DNA from: Isoetes taiwanensis | Taxonomy: Eukaryota > Streptophyta > Lycopodiopsida > Isoetales > Isoetaceae | Reading direction: 5' to 3' | Length of the DNA: 64,000 nt | NCBI GenBank assembly: GCA_021234155.1 | Contig: JAJEKV010000001.1 | Span: 29,214,177 to 29,278,176 of the forward strand | Shown here: one piece after another, positions 44,698 to 54,905 of the stretch | Layout of the letters: each line of letters opens with the position of its first letter | How positions within the stretch are numbered: position 1 is the first letter of the stretch | Translations under genes and position numbers: made by a program | Notes under the pieces: model-generated | The model's database searches: none | The model's input: only the letters and a program-made list of their open reading frames with translations | Told to the model about the DNA's origin: nothing

Positions 44698-46060
44698 TGC
44701 TGCCATGCTATGGCAGCATGGAAGAGCAAGACACATTTTTAAGACTAATCCTTACAATTTGATCTGAATTTCAAGGCACTAGAAGAATGCCTTATTGGCA
44801 TACATTGAAAGCTTGAAGAGCAAGGAGAGGACAATTGACTCAGGTCACACAAAAGAGGCAAAACGAGAATCAAGCAAAAAAGAAGAAGACCCCTAGAAGA
44901 TTTCTTGGTATGTGATCATTTGAGTTCTTGGTATCTTTGTGCAGTTTGATTCCCATTCCACATCCCCCATGCTTTTCACCACCATGAAATACCCATGAGA
45001 TCTTGAATTCCATGCCTACAATTCCTTTCCAAATCAAACTTAGCTTTAAAGATTCTTTCTAGTCAAAACTACACTTTCAAGAACCATTCACATGCCACAC
45101 ACTTTTCATACCACTTCCTCACCATCCAAAGTTCTAAAACCTCATTTGACTTGATCATACATGTGGTCAAAGGTCAACGTTCCATCCATCAAAGTCAAAG
45201 AAAAGGGAAAATCATAAAATCCCTAAGGGAAACATTCAAAGGTCAAGTTTGCTTAAGGAAATGCCAAAGATTTGCATATTTACCAAAATTGACCCATGGA
45301 GGGTACATTTGAAGTGCCAAGTCATCATACACATCACCACTCTTGTCATGCCATGTCATGCCTCTATCTCCATGATCAAACTCTAAATCTTTGTCAAAAG
45401 CCTTAAAATTACACCCATGAGATGATACATCACCTTGCCACATCATCATTAGCACCACCACATCACCATCCACATGTCACACACATCATGATCACATCAT
45501 TTGAGGTTTTGACTAGAAAGAATTTTCTAAGCCAAGTTGATTGACACGTCACCATCACTATTTGCCATGTCATGTCTACCTTGCCTTGTCACCATTCTCA
45601 TATGCCAGATCACCCCCCTTTTGAGCCATTTTTAAGCCAAAATAAAAAATGCCCAATTGCAAAAAAGATTCTAGAATCTTCTAGAGCATAAAAAAAGATT
45701 CCCATTGGAAAAAAGAAGATTGAAAAATTCATTTATCTTGGTCCTTATATTTGCTTCCTTGGGAATCGTGCCATAGTCCATAGAGTGAAAAAAATAATCC
45801 TATCTATCCCCCCCCCCCCAAGCCTATTTTTCTTCCCAGCCAATCTCCCCATGCCACGTGGAACATCCGGGCGTGTGGGGCGGTGGAGGTACCAAATCCC
45901 ACGTGGATATTGCACGCAATTATTATAATTTAAGGTTTTTCCTTTCCTTATATACCTTGAGCTGCCAATTCAAAAATTGCATGTGGGATATATCGTTCAA
46001 ATTATCAAGAACCCTAAAACCTGAGAGCGCCAAGATTCGGTCGATTTGGCCAAACCAACT
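44698..46060 (+). mobile_element. Ty3/gypsy G5 5' LTR
   Basis: The LTR starts TGCTGCCATGCTATGGCAGC, a perfect terminal hairpin with arms TGCTGCCAT and ATGGCAGCA. It aligns with the 36269 LTR through the CTTGACTAGAAAGAATT and CACGTGG regions. It begins exactly inside the gag of G4, so G5 integrated there or recombined there. A run of ten C (45810-45819) is a copy-specific expansion. Confidence 0.75.
45855..45955 (+). promoter_or_regulatory. G5 LTR promoter: two CACGTGG boxes and TATATA
   Basis: CACGTGG occurs at 45855-45861 and 45900-45906, 45 bp apart as in the 36269 LTR. The GGGCGTGTGGGGCGGTGGAG segment lies between them. TATATA lies at 45949-45954. The spacing and core are kept while the surrounding sequence diverges, which suggests functional constraint. 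Confidence 0.65.
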
Positions 46061-46979
46061 GCTCAATCATGCCCCAAACCTGCCGAATCACCCTGCCTAA
46101 TGCCAAGAACACATATGGGAAACAAAAAGACAGAGAATTGAACGGAATTAATCAAGAATGCAACAGAACAGAGGATCTACAAAAGGGGCTTTTTAACAGA
46201 TTTCAAGGGCCTTAAGGCGAAGAAGCGATTGTTTGCTTTGAAGAAGGATCGGCTTGCTTGATTAGAGCTTGATTTTGACCTCCACACTTGATTTACAACT
46301 CGGATTTTTGACTAAATTATCAGAGTTGATTTATTGTCTACCTATTTGATCCTGTGCCCAAGACTCAGAGCTTGGGATTTATGTTGTTTGCCTTTGAGTA
46401 CCTGAGTTAATTGAAAATCCGACCCTTGTTGTTGAATACTGGTGCCATACGTTGATCTATTCACGAAAAAGCAGTCACCACTAGAGTTCCTTTGCTGCAT
46501 TCTATCCCAGTAGTTTGACGTTATTTATTTGACATCTCAGCATGTTTTACGCAAGTATCAAACAATCCCCTTGATGTCCCGAACCATCAATACAAGATTG
46601 AGTTATCTGTCTAAGATCTGTCATAGCAGAAGTCAGCTTAAAGCCACAGAGTGATGCATAAAAGTGCCTAGGGCACTAAGATCATCATCTCATGCATGAT
46701 TGTTGCAAGAACAATAGAATTGATGTGCATCCCTTCCATAAATAAGTTTGCTTTCACATCTGTTCATGTTTTGTAACAGTCAGTGAAAGAAAATTCAAAA
46801 AGAAAAAATCTCGAGTTCTATTTGCCAAGAGCATCAAGGCCCTTTGTCTGCAGACTTTTTCAGAGTGAAACCCAAAAATCCACTCCCAATAGCGAGATCA
46901 TAAATTGAGCTTTCTGCCAGGGATATTGACCAAAAATTGACTTGGTCAGGAACAATAATTTGGTCTATCTAGCCTTGTC
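46061..46979 (+). mobile_element. Ty3/gypsy G5 leader, part before the LINE
   Basis: This untranslated leader aligns with G4 (TGTGCCCAAGAC near 46365, then AAAATTGACTTGGTCAGGA near 46931). The LINE interrupts it at 46980-46993, and it resumes at 53523. I see no gene here. Confidence 0.65.
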
Positions 46980-47127
46980 AAATCCTCTCAGACACAAAGT
47001 TATATATATCATCGTGATCCTCAAAGTTATCGAGGATCACGATAGCTACCAATCTTGGTTGGGCGCTAGGCGGGAGATGGCGCTAGGGTTCACTAGGAAC
47101 TAAGGCAAGGAGGTAAGGCTTGCTTCG

Positions 47128-49176
47128 ATGGGGATCGAAGGAATGGGCCCCAATGGGCCCAATGTGGGGCATAGGGAGCAGTGCCGGATTGTTAAGGGGA
47201 CGGATCTGCAATTTGGATCTACGGGACAACAAGGACAACAGGGACAGGAAAATGACAGGAAAGGGACAGACGTTGCATGGATGGAATGTGAAAAGGTATT
47301 CAGAAATCTGTCAAATCAACAGCAGAGAACTATCATTGATATCATTAAGCTCCTAGGGAAAGGAAAAACAGGGAACACAGGGAAGATAGTAACGGTGGGA
47401 GATTTTCTCGTTGATATTGGCACTATGACGGAGAATCGACCGGTGACGAGAATGCAAAATGGTGTTCCTGCTGCAAGAATGCAAAGCCACTTAGCTCAGC
47501 CTATTCTGGACCAAATCAATGACGAGCAGAGGCGTTTGATTCAAGATCAGGAGAGGAAGAGGATACGGGAGTTCCGAGGTATGCCTAACCTCAAACACTC
47601 TGTGATTCCTGCAAAACTTCAAGAAATGGAGCATAAAGCAGTAATAGGATGTATCCGACACGAAGGGGTCAAATTGTCTACCATTAAAAATGAAATCTGT
47701 AAAATGACCAGGGGTCTGGAGATAAATGGAATTTATTGGCTTGATTTCCCCTTTTTTGTAGTGGAGTGTGGGAATGACAGAACTATAACCCATCTGCTTA
47801 AACAAGGTACAATGTTCATGGCCAATACCAAATTTTATTTCCAGAAATGGAATCCTAAGTTTGATCCTCAGAACCTAAGCCAAACATGAGGATGTCCTCA
47901 AACTTCTCTTTAGGGAAGTTGGAGATTTTATAGGCTGTGAAATTATCCCAGAAAGGGCCCCAAAAGTTTGGGTGCAACTGGATATTCTTAAGCCCATACC
48001 CAAATGTGTGGAATACTTGGATTTCTTTGACAATCCGAGGAAACTCAACCTCAATTGGTTCGGATTACTTTGTCCCTGCATTGTATGTGGGATTAGATTA
48101 CACGGGGGTGGAGTTTGTAAGGGAACATGGTCTGCAAACTCTGGGAAGGTTGAGAATTCTATTCCAGCCAACAAACTAAACAGGGGAAGCATGGTGGTGA
48201 CTGGACCCCGGCCAATAATAGGAAAAATGGAAAAAGGAACACCAATGGGAGTGCTCGAAGAATTCAGAAAAAGAAACAGAAGAGAGAAGAGAGCAAGAAA
48301 GCTGACTTGAAACAAAAGGAAGACAGGAGACAACATAGGGAATGGAGGAGGAAAGAAACAAACAACAAATTGGGGAATCAGTTCAAGGTTCTTGTAAGTC
48401 CCAATTTGGGCCAAGAAATTGAACAGGAAACAATGGATAATGGACTTGTAAGCCCCACTGGCCAAGACATAGTTTTGACTCTAGGTCAAAATGAAGGTCT
48501 TATAAGCCCCATGGGCCAAGGGATTATCCAAAGCAAAGGGAAAATGAAAGCTAATATTGAGAATGATCCTAAACTTGTGGTCACCCCTGCACACCTTCAA
48601 AGGAGCAGCACGCTTAGGATTGTGGATCCCATCTTCCCCACAATCAATGAATACCCTGATTCGACTGACTCAGACAGGTCAACAGGAGGAACAGTTCTTT
48701 TCCAAGGGGAGAAGTCTAATGCTTCCCCAATTACTCCCAATAAAATGGATTTTTCTTCTCCAGACAAAAAAGATGATGACCATGACCTACATGATGTACT
48801 CATGGCTCTGATAGAAAAAGAAGAAGATCCAATCAGTACTGAGAATCAGGAAGTAGACATTGTGCCTTGCACAGTTGAACCTGATAACACTGACCTGGTC
48901 AAAGTCGACTCTGAGCAAGGAAAATATGAGTCAAAATTTTTTACAAAATCTCCCCTGGAGGAGTTATGCTCGGAGGGTGTTGATGACACCTTTGCTGGAA
49001 CTGAAGAACTCAATATTGAAGAGGAAAATATCCCCGTCTCAGCCCCTGCTGAAGTGGAAAGAGAGATTTTCTATACCCCTGCCACCACTAAAAAGAGAAA
49101 TAAGAAAGTCTATTTCTCAGACAGCAGCCCAGCACAAAACTTGAGGGTACTACCAAGGAAAATTTACCCTGCATAA
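47128..49176 (+). pseudogene. LINE ORF1 (RNA-binding protein), frameshifted
   Basis: Three consecutive frame segments together resemble plant LINE ORF1 proteins of the DUF4283 type. Segment one (47128-47889) has HKAVIGCIRHEGVKL and ends FYFQKWNPKFDP, the typical FF..W.P.FDP motif. Segment two (about 47885-48310) has the usual follow-on KVWVQLDILKPIPKCVEYLD and a C-x2-C...H..C knuckle-like LCPCIVCGIRLHGGGVC. Segment three (48307-49176) is an acidic, proline- and serine-rich tail with three repeats of a LVSPTGQ-like motif. The frame pattern (1, 2, 1) implies two compensating indels. Its role is to bind LINE RNA. Confidence 0.7.
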
Positions 49177-52100
49177 TGAAGTGTGTAACATGGAATATGA
49201 GGGGCATCAAAGGCCCCTTAAAAAGGAAAAGAGCTATTGTGGCTCTTAAGGATCTAAAAGCAAACATTATTTTGGTCCAAGAGCATAGGCTGCCCCCCTT
49301 TGAAGCTGCCAGATTGGGAAGCTGGGTTTTCCCAGGTGGAGATGCGGTTTGGATTGCTGCTGATGGCACCAAAGGTGGCATATGTACCATGTGGCAAGGA
49401 TATAAAAAGCTAGACTCCTTTTGTCATCCGAGTGGAAGGTGGTCAGTGGCTGTTTTAGAAGTGGAAGGGGAACCCCTGGCCATAATCAATGTGTATGCTT
49501 CAACTGAGCCCTCAGAGAGAGAAAAACAATGGGAAGATATGGTAAAATGGCTGGATCAGAAAAAATATGACAATATCTTAATGGCAGGGGACTTTAACAA
49601 TACCCCAACATGGGAGCAGAAATATGGTAAGAAGATAAATATGTCTAGGAAGGAGAAACATATTTGGGAAACATTCACCTTCAATCTCTGCTATATCCCT
49701 CCCTCATCTTCCACTTTATACTCATGGTCAAACAAGAGGAAGGGGAATGACAGGATCTTTTGCCTTCTTGACAGATTTTATGTGAAGACTCAGACCATTC
49801 ATGGTCTGGATAATGTGACCATTTGTAATGATGTGGGGAATTCCATTTCTGATCATTTCCCACAGATCATGTCCACACCTATGCAGGGTAGGAAAGGGGG
49901 AACAAATGTGCCTTTCAAATTCAATACTGAGCTCCTCAAGAATAAGGCCTTTTGCAAGGAATTTAGAGAATTCTATTCCACCCTCAATAAAGTGGAGAGA
50001 ACATCATCCATACAACTTTTTCTGGAAAAGATGAGAACAGTAAAAGGTTGGGTGAAGAAATGGGGAAAAAACTGGTATGAGCAGAGAAGAAAAGAAAAAC
50101 AAGAAGTCTATAGCAGGATTAAAGAAGTAAGGGAGATGTTGTTCAAGGATAAGGGTAACAGGGAGCTTCAAATCCAAGAGGAAGACTTGGAGAGGAAGGT
50201 TAAGATTATAGAAGAAAATGAGGCCAGATCTTTGACAATCAAAAGCAGGTGCAAATACATAAATGAGATGGACAAGAGTAGCTCTGCTTTCTTTTTCAGG
50301 GCAACCAAAAACAGACTGCTTAATAATGGAATTGTCAAGATTAATCACAATGGGAAAATCTTGGACAATCAGAAAGATTTGGAGAATTTTTTTAGAGATG
50401 CCTATGAAGATCTTTTTGCTGAAAAGAAGATAGATAGTGGGAAGCTGGATCAATTCTTTGATGCCATTCCCAGGAAGGAGAATCAGATTAATGAAAAAGA
50501 GATTCTTGAAATGCCACAGGAAAGGGAAATCCAAGACACTCTGAAATCCATGGAGGCTGGAAAAAGCCCAGGCCCAGATGGTTTCCAGCCAGAATTTTAT
50601 GTGGAGTTTTGGAAAACAATGAAAGATGACTTGATAAACTTTTTCCAGGGGGTTTGGAAGGCAAACTTCATGAACCCAGCTATAAATGCAGGCCAGATTG
50701 CACTCATTCCTAAGATTGATAATCCTGCTGTGCTTGGGGATTGGAGACCAATCACACTGACAAATACCACCTATAAGACTGTGGCCAAGATCCTTGCCAA
50801 CAGACTCAAACCTATTCTCCAAGATACAATTAGCCCATGTCAATCAGCCTTTCTTCCTACTAGGAATATCTTGGACAACTTCATTGGAGCTAGTGAAGGG
50901 TTGCATTGGAATAGACTCTCTGGTCAAAATTGTATGATGTTGAAGCTAGATTTTAAGAGAGCCTATGACACAATAAATTGGGAGTTTCTAAAAAGGGCCA
51001 TGAACCGATGATATATATAACTTTGAGGATCACGATAGCTACCAATCTCATCGTGATCGTGTTTGAGTGCAGAAGAGGTGTCAGGCAGGGATGTCCTCTG
51101 TCACCCTATCTATTCTTGATAATTGCAGAGATGGTTACAAAGCTAGCCCAGCATTTGCAAAGGATTGGGAAAATTCATGCTCTTAACATCCCAAACTCAA
51201 ATGACCCTTTTATCATCATGCAATATGCTGATGACACCTTTGTTTTCTTGAAAGAAGATGATCACAGTCTTAAAAATTTCTTGGAGGCTTTAGATTATTT
51301 TGGGGAGGTGTCAGGGGTTATGCTCAACAAGGATAAATGCTCCATTATCAGTGAGACTAATCAAACAGAAGTTATGGGAATAAAGGTTGTAGGGAAGAAG
51401 ATGGCAACCAAATTACTTGGCCTACCCCTGGCCTTAAACATCACACTTCATGGCCTTTGGGAACCATTAGTCAACAGAATTAAGAAGAAGCTCATGCTCT
51501 ACCCAACTTCTCTCTCGCTAGCTGGCAGGGTGGAAATTGCCAACTCTGTCATAGCCAGTTCTCACGTCTATTTCTCTTCTGCAATAGTAGCAGACAAAGC
51601 CTCTTATAACAGCATAGAGAGTGCTATAAGGAGATTTATTTGGCAGGGTCCACACAAAGTGGCTTGGACTGATTTGACAAAACCAAAAACAGAAGGTGGA
51701 CTTGGATGCAAGGATCTGTTTATCCAAGCACAAGCTCTGGCAGGGAAAATGGTTTGGAGAGCAATTCACAGCCATAATCCTTCACCTGCACTTAAACTAA
51801 TACACTATTGGGTGGAAAAATCACATCCAGTTGGCAGTCACACATTAAAACACCTCTTACCAGATTCTGCTTTCTTCCAAATGACCCCTGATGCTGAAAC
51901 CTCTCCTCTTATGAGAAGGATAATTCAGGCATGGAACCAAGCATTACTATGTTTCAGACCTCCTGTGATAGATGCTCAATGCAGAGAGATAAATTTCTTT
52001 TGGCATCCTGCTTTTGGTTTCAATAAAAAACAAAATGATTGTCTAGCTCTTACTCACCCCGAGAAATATATGCAGTGGTTTAATGCTGGTTTGCAAACAA

Positions 52101-52933
52101 TAGGAGATCTGGTTGATGGGGGAGGCTGGATCTCATGGGATATATTGAAACTAAAAACTAAGGGGTCAGCTTTGGATGAGAAGATATATCATAGAGTGAT
52201 AGGCATTGTGCAGGAATTTGGGGAGTTAGCAAACAACTCTAGTAGATGGACACTTAGAAACAAAGAAGGCTACTCAGTCAGTGACATATACAGGGCATTA
52301 CTGGACCACCAGGATTCCAAGGCCAGCAGGCTATGGGGATGTGAGGAGAAAACTTTAGCCAAAGTATGCCAAAACAACTGGAAAAGTTACACTGCCAAGA
52401 AAGTCAAAATTTTCACCTGGTTGGTTCTTCATCAAAGCCTGCATACAAATGCAATCAGGAGCAAATATGACAGATCAGTTAGTGAGTCATGTCCTTTGGG
52501 ATGTGGCCTGAAAGAAAGTTCAAACCACATCTTTCAGTGTCCTTGGTTGGAGGACTTCTGGGTTTGGACTTCACAATTAAATCATGGAAGCCCAGGAAAT
52601 ATGCTGGATTTTCTACATCACAGTAACAGACTGATACAAACTACAAGAAGCCTTTCGATTTGGGTGATTTGGAAACATAGAAATGAGGTGGCCATTAATG
52701 GCAAAAATCCGAATCTCATATCCCTTAAAAATGCTTTCCTGGACATTCTGGCAATCACTGCCATGGCTCATAAAATACAAAAAGGGAAAAAATATGACAG
52801 GGATTGGGATAAAGTTGGGAGGTTTAATGGTGCTTTTCAATTTTTTTCCACTGTACTAACCGAGTTTGATGGTATTCTCCATAGCTCACCAGAAGAGACT
52901 TCTCAGGATGGGAGCACCAGTGAAGTTGTTTGA
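49176..52933 (+). pseudogene. LINE ORF2: endonuclease and reverse transcriptase, broken
   Basis: The start ATG at 49176 overlaps the ORF1 stop by one base (TAATG). The AP-type endonuclease has WNMRGI, the QEHR glutamate, MAGDFNN and SDHFPQ. The RT has WRPITLTNTTYKTVAKILAN, SAFLPTRNILDNF and the aspartate of LDFKRAYDTINWEFL. It continues after the break at RRGVRQGCPLSPYLF and the catalytic QYADDTFVF. The C-terminal region has WKSYTAKKVKIFTWLVLHQS and a zinc segment (CPLGC, NHIFQCPW). Between DTINWEFLKRAMNR and RRGVRQG the normal coding stretch is missing and is replaced by a 49-bp patchwork (51010-51058), with a frame change. The product would be truncated before the YADD. Confidence 0.9.
51010..51058 (+). 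repeat. Templated filler from the LINE's own 5' end
   Basis: 51010-51025 is the exact reverse complement of 46995-47010. 51025-51048 is identical to 47032-47055 (24 bp). 51049-51058 is identical to 47010-47019. All donors lie in the first 62 bp of this LINE. The patchwork replaces part of the RT coding sequence. Confidence 0.9.
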
Positions 52934-53252
52934 AGATGAAGAAGAATCTGATGATGAATCAAGGATGTCTGGTGTTGAGCTGGCTGATACATTGATTGAC
53001 CTGAAACAGGAGGTCATCCATGCCAAGGCCATCAGGAAAATGTTAAACAAGCATGAGGTATGGAGACACAATGGACTGAAACAGGTTTTCCTTAATCTAT
53101 TTCACAAATGGCAACAGAAATGGGAAGCCCATGTTATGCTCCTCATGGACTACACCAAATTCAGTGCTCGGAGGTTGGATAAGATGCTGAGGATCTTTGG
53201 TAATACAAAGGTTGAGGACCTCACTATTCAGGATCTAGTTGATGTTTCCTAG
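52866..53252 (+). CDS. Third LINE ORF of unknown function
   Basis: A 128-residue frame overlaps the last 68 bases of ORF2 in another frame and continues 320 bases beyond it, ending at TAG 53250-53252. It has a glutamate/aspartate-serine stretch (LFEDEEESDDESRMSGVELA). A well-formed amphipathic part follows with KHEVWRHNGLKQVFLNLFHK and WQQKWEAHVMLLMDY. It does not look like noise, being rich in W, K, L and E with few gaps. I do not know the family. It may be a captured host segment, a real third ORF, or the true ORF2 C-terminus after a frameshift. Confidence 0.45.
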   Translation: MMVFSIAHQKRLLRMGAPVKLFEDEEESDDESRMSGVELADTLIDLKQEVIHAKAIRKMLNKHEVWRHNGLKQVFLNLFHKWQQKWEAHVMLLMDYTKFSARRLDKMLRIFGNTKVEDLTIQDLVDVS

Positions 53253-53522
53253 ATTGCTTTCACTTCGATATCTATTTCATATATATCATGGTCATCAATT
53301 TTGTGGACCAAAACTATGACTGATCACTACATGATCAGATAAATTATATGGCTGTATGTTGTTTATCAGTACTGTAGGTACAGGTTTCAGTCTAAATCAG
53401 GGAGTTCACCCTGAATTCAGGCAGAATACCTATTTTTGTAATATGTTTTTTCTTTAAATGAAATATAAAAAACCCCTTGCCCTCAAAAACAAAAAAAAAA
53501 ATCCTCTCAGACTTTTGCAAGA

Positions 53523-53762
53523 TAATTATAGGTGTTGAGCATTTGTGCAAACAAGAATCACAAGCAAAGCTCAAATGGTGTGCATGTGGCAGGCTTTTTC
53601 CTGAGGCAGACTTTTTGTCCTTCAGGGAAAGCTACTTTAAATAATCTCTTGAGCATTGCCCCCAGAATTTTTGCACTCAGGGTGGTTGCCTTAAGCAACT
53701 TGGAGGTTCTAAACCACTGAGGTTGAAGGTTTTACCAGGAACACCTTCAACAGTACACACAA
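53523..53762 (+). mobile_element. Ty3/gypsy G5 leader, part after the LINE
   Basis: The leader resumes right after the second target-site copy. It aligns with 38700-38860 (GTTGCCTTAAGCAACTTGGA and GGTTGAAGGTTTTACCAGGA). The part next to the gag start, present in G2 and G4, is missing. Confidence 0.6.
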
Positions 53763-54430
53763 GAGGTATGAACAATGCAAAGGAGAAAGAGCCAGCACAA
53801 GCCAATGAGGATGTCAATGCTGTGAGACACAGGAAAATCGAGCAATTGGTTGTGCCTCCTCCCCCTGTTCAGAAATATTTAAAAAAAGAGAGAAAGAAAG
53901 TGAAAATTTTAAGTATTTACTTAAAAACTCTAAAATCAGTGTTGATTTGTTGACATTGCTCAAAATTGCTCCATCCTACAGGAAGAAAGTTCTGAATTTG
54001 ACAAAAAAAGATGAGTTTGCTTTAACCAATCATATTGAGGAGCACATGCTTACTCAGGAAGATTATGATCCAAGAGCTTTCACTTGTGTTGCCAGAATGG
54101 GCAAAAAGATCTTGACCAAGGTCCTATTAGACAGAGGATCTCCTCTAAATATGATGCCTCATCACATTATGAAAATGTGTGGATAATTGTTGCAGCTAAC
54201 TTTGTTGTTGTTGCTTTTGAAGGAATAGAGGAGAAATCAGACATTTATGATTTGCTTTTGGGGAGGAAGTGGCTGTCTACTATTGATGCCAGGCCTGTAT
54301 GGTCAAAAGGAGAATGCACTATTTCCAATGGTAAGAAAAGGGTAACACTCTACAACAAAGTAGGTGAATTTGAAGCCTTAAACTTCATAGAAGAAGACAT
54401 TCTGCTGTCAAATCCTTGTGGAGAGTTTTG
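53763..54430 (+). pseudogene. Ty3/gypsy G5 gag remnant and protease
   Basis: Only the gag C-terminal tail remains (RHRKIEQLVVPPPPVQKYLK). The capsid and knuckle domains are deleted, so about 1.1 kb is missing compared with G2. The frame breaks near 53955. The tail then continues LLTLLKIAPSYRKKVLNLTK into the protease, with active site VLLDRGSPLNMM (R in place of the T or G after D) and later YDLLLGRKWLSTIDARPVW. An internal deletion of about 110 bp falls between HHIMKMCG and IVAANFVVVAF (about 54182). Confidence 0.75.
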
Positions 54431-54518
54431 AGTTGAATACAAATGATCTAGTGTCTAACTCAGAATTCCCTATGTAGGCAGCTCTGCCAAAACAAGAAAA
54501 TTTTGCTTACTTATAGTT

Positions 54519-54905
54519 TGATGGTGGTATTTCTAAGAGATTGAGTGTGGCTTCTTCTGCTGCTATCCTTAAAGATCCTTCTAATAGGTTGCTTGCAAAA
54601 ATAGGCAGAATTTTTCCTAATGCAACCTCAAATATGACAGAATATAAGGCTCTGATAGCAGATCTTCAAGAAGCAAAGAATTTGAATATTAGTGAAATTG
54701 TTATCTTTGGAGATTCTCAGCTTATTTGCAGGCAAATATTGGGGGAATACCAGGCCAAAAATGAAGACATGATCTTACTTAGGGACCAAGCTATGGGAGA
54801 ATTAGGAAACTTCAAGGCTTGGAGACTTTGTCACGTGCCAAGGGAATAGAATGGTGAGGCTGATGCATTATGCAAAAGTGTTCTGCTCGAGCATTTGGCT
54901 GAGGA
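54519..54905 (+). pseudogene. RVT_3-type RNase H placed before RT (G5)
   Basis: This is a second independent copy of the upstream RNase H. It has FDGGISKRLSVASSAAILKD (first D), MTEYKALIADL (E), IFGDSQLICRQILGEYQAKN (D) and, after a TAG at about 54847, NGEADALCK (last D). All four catalytic acids are kept. It lies between the protease and the RT in the same order as G2. It helps remove RNA from the RNA-DNA hybrid during reverse transcription. Confidence 0.8.

Larger units (their letters stand above)
46994..53508 (+). mobile_element. Near full-length plant LINE, 6.5 kb
   Basis: The LINE is flanked by a 14-bp target duplication, AAATCCTCTCAGAC, at 46980-46993 and 53509-53522, and ends in an A-rich tail (about 53487-53508). 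It contains ORF1, ORF2 (endonuclease, RT, zf-RVT) and an extra small ORF. A 5' untranslated region of about 130 bp has an inverted repeat (ATCGTGATCCTC against GAGGATCACGAT). The clean target duplication shows target-primed reverse transcription and fairly recent insertion. ORF1 has two frameshifts and ORF2 one internal replacement, so it is inactive. Confidence 0.92.

Noticed and set aside
45810-45820. Run of C as an assembly error marking a false LTR
   Set aside because: The flanks align with the other LTRs on both sides, so it is a homopolymer expansion within a genuine LTR.
47875-48465. 196-residue minus-strand ORF rich in F, S and L
   Set aside because: It is a shadow of the ORF1 coding region; its composition is the complement of charged codons.
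49681-50843. Long minus-strand ORFs opposite LINE ORF2
   Set aside because: They are shadows of the real coding strand, which has endonuclease and RT motifs.
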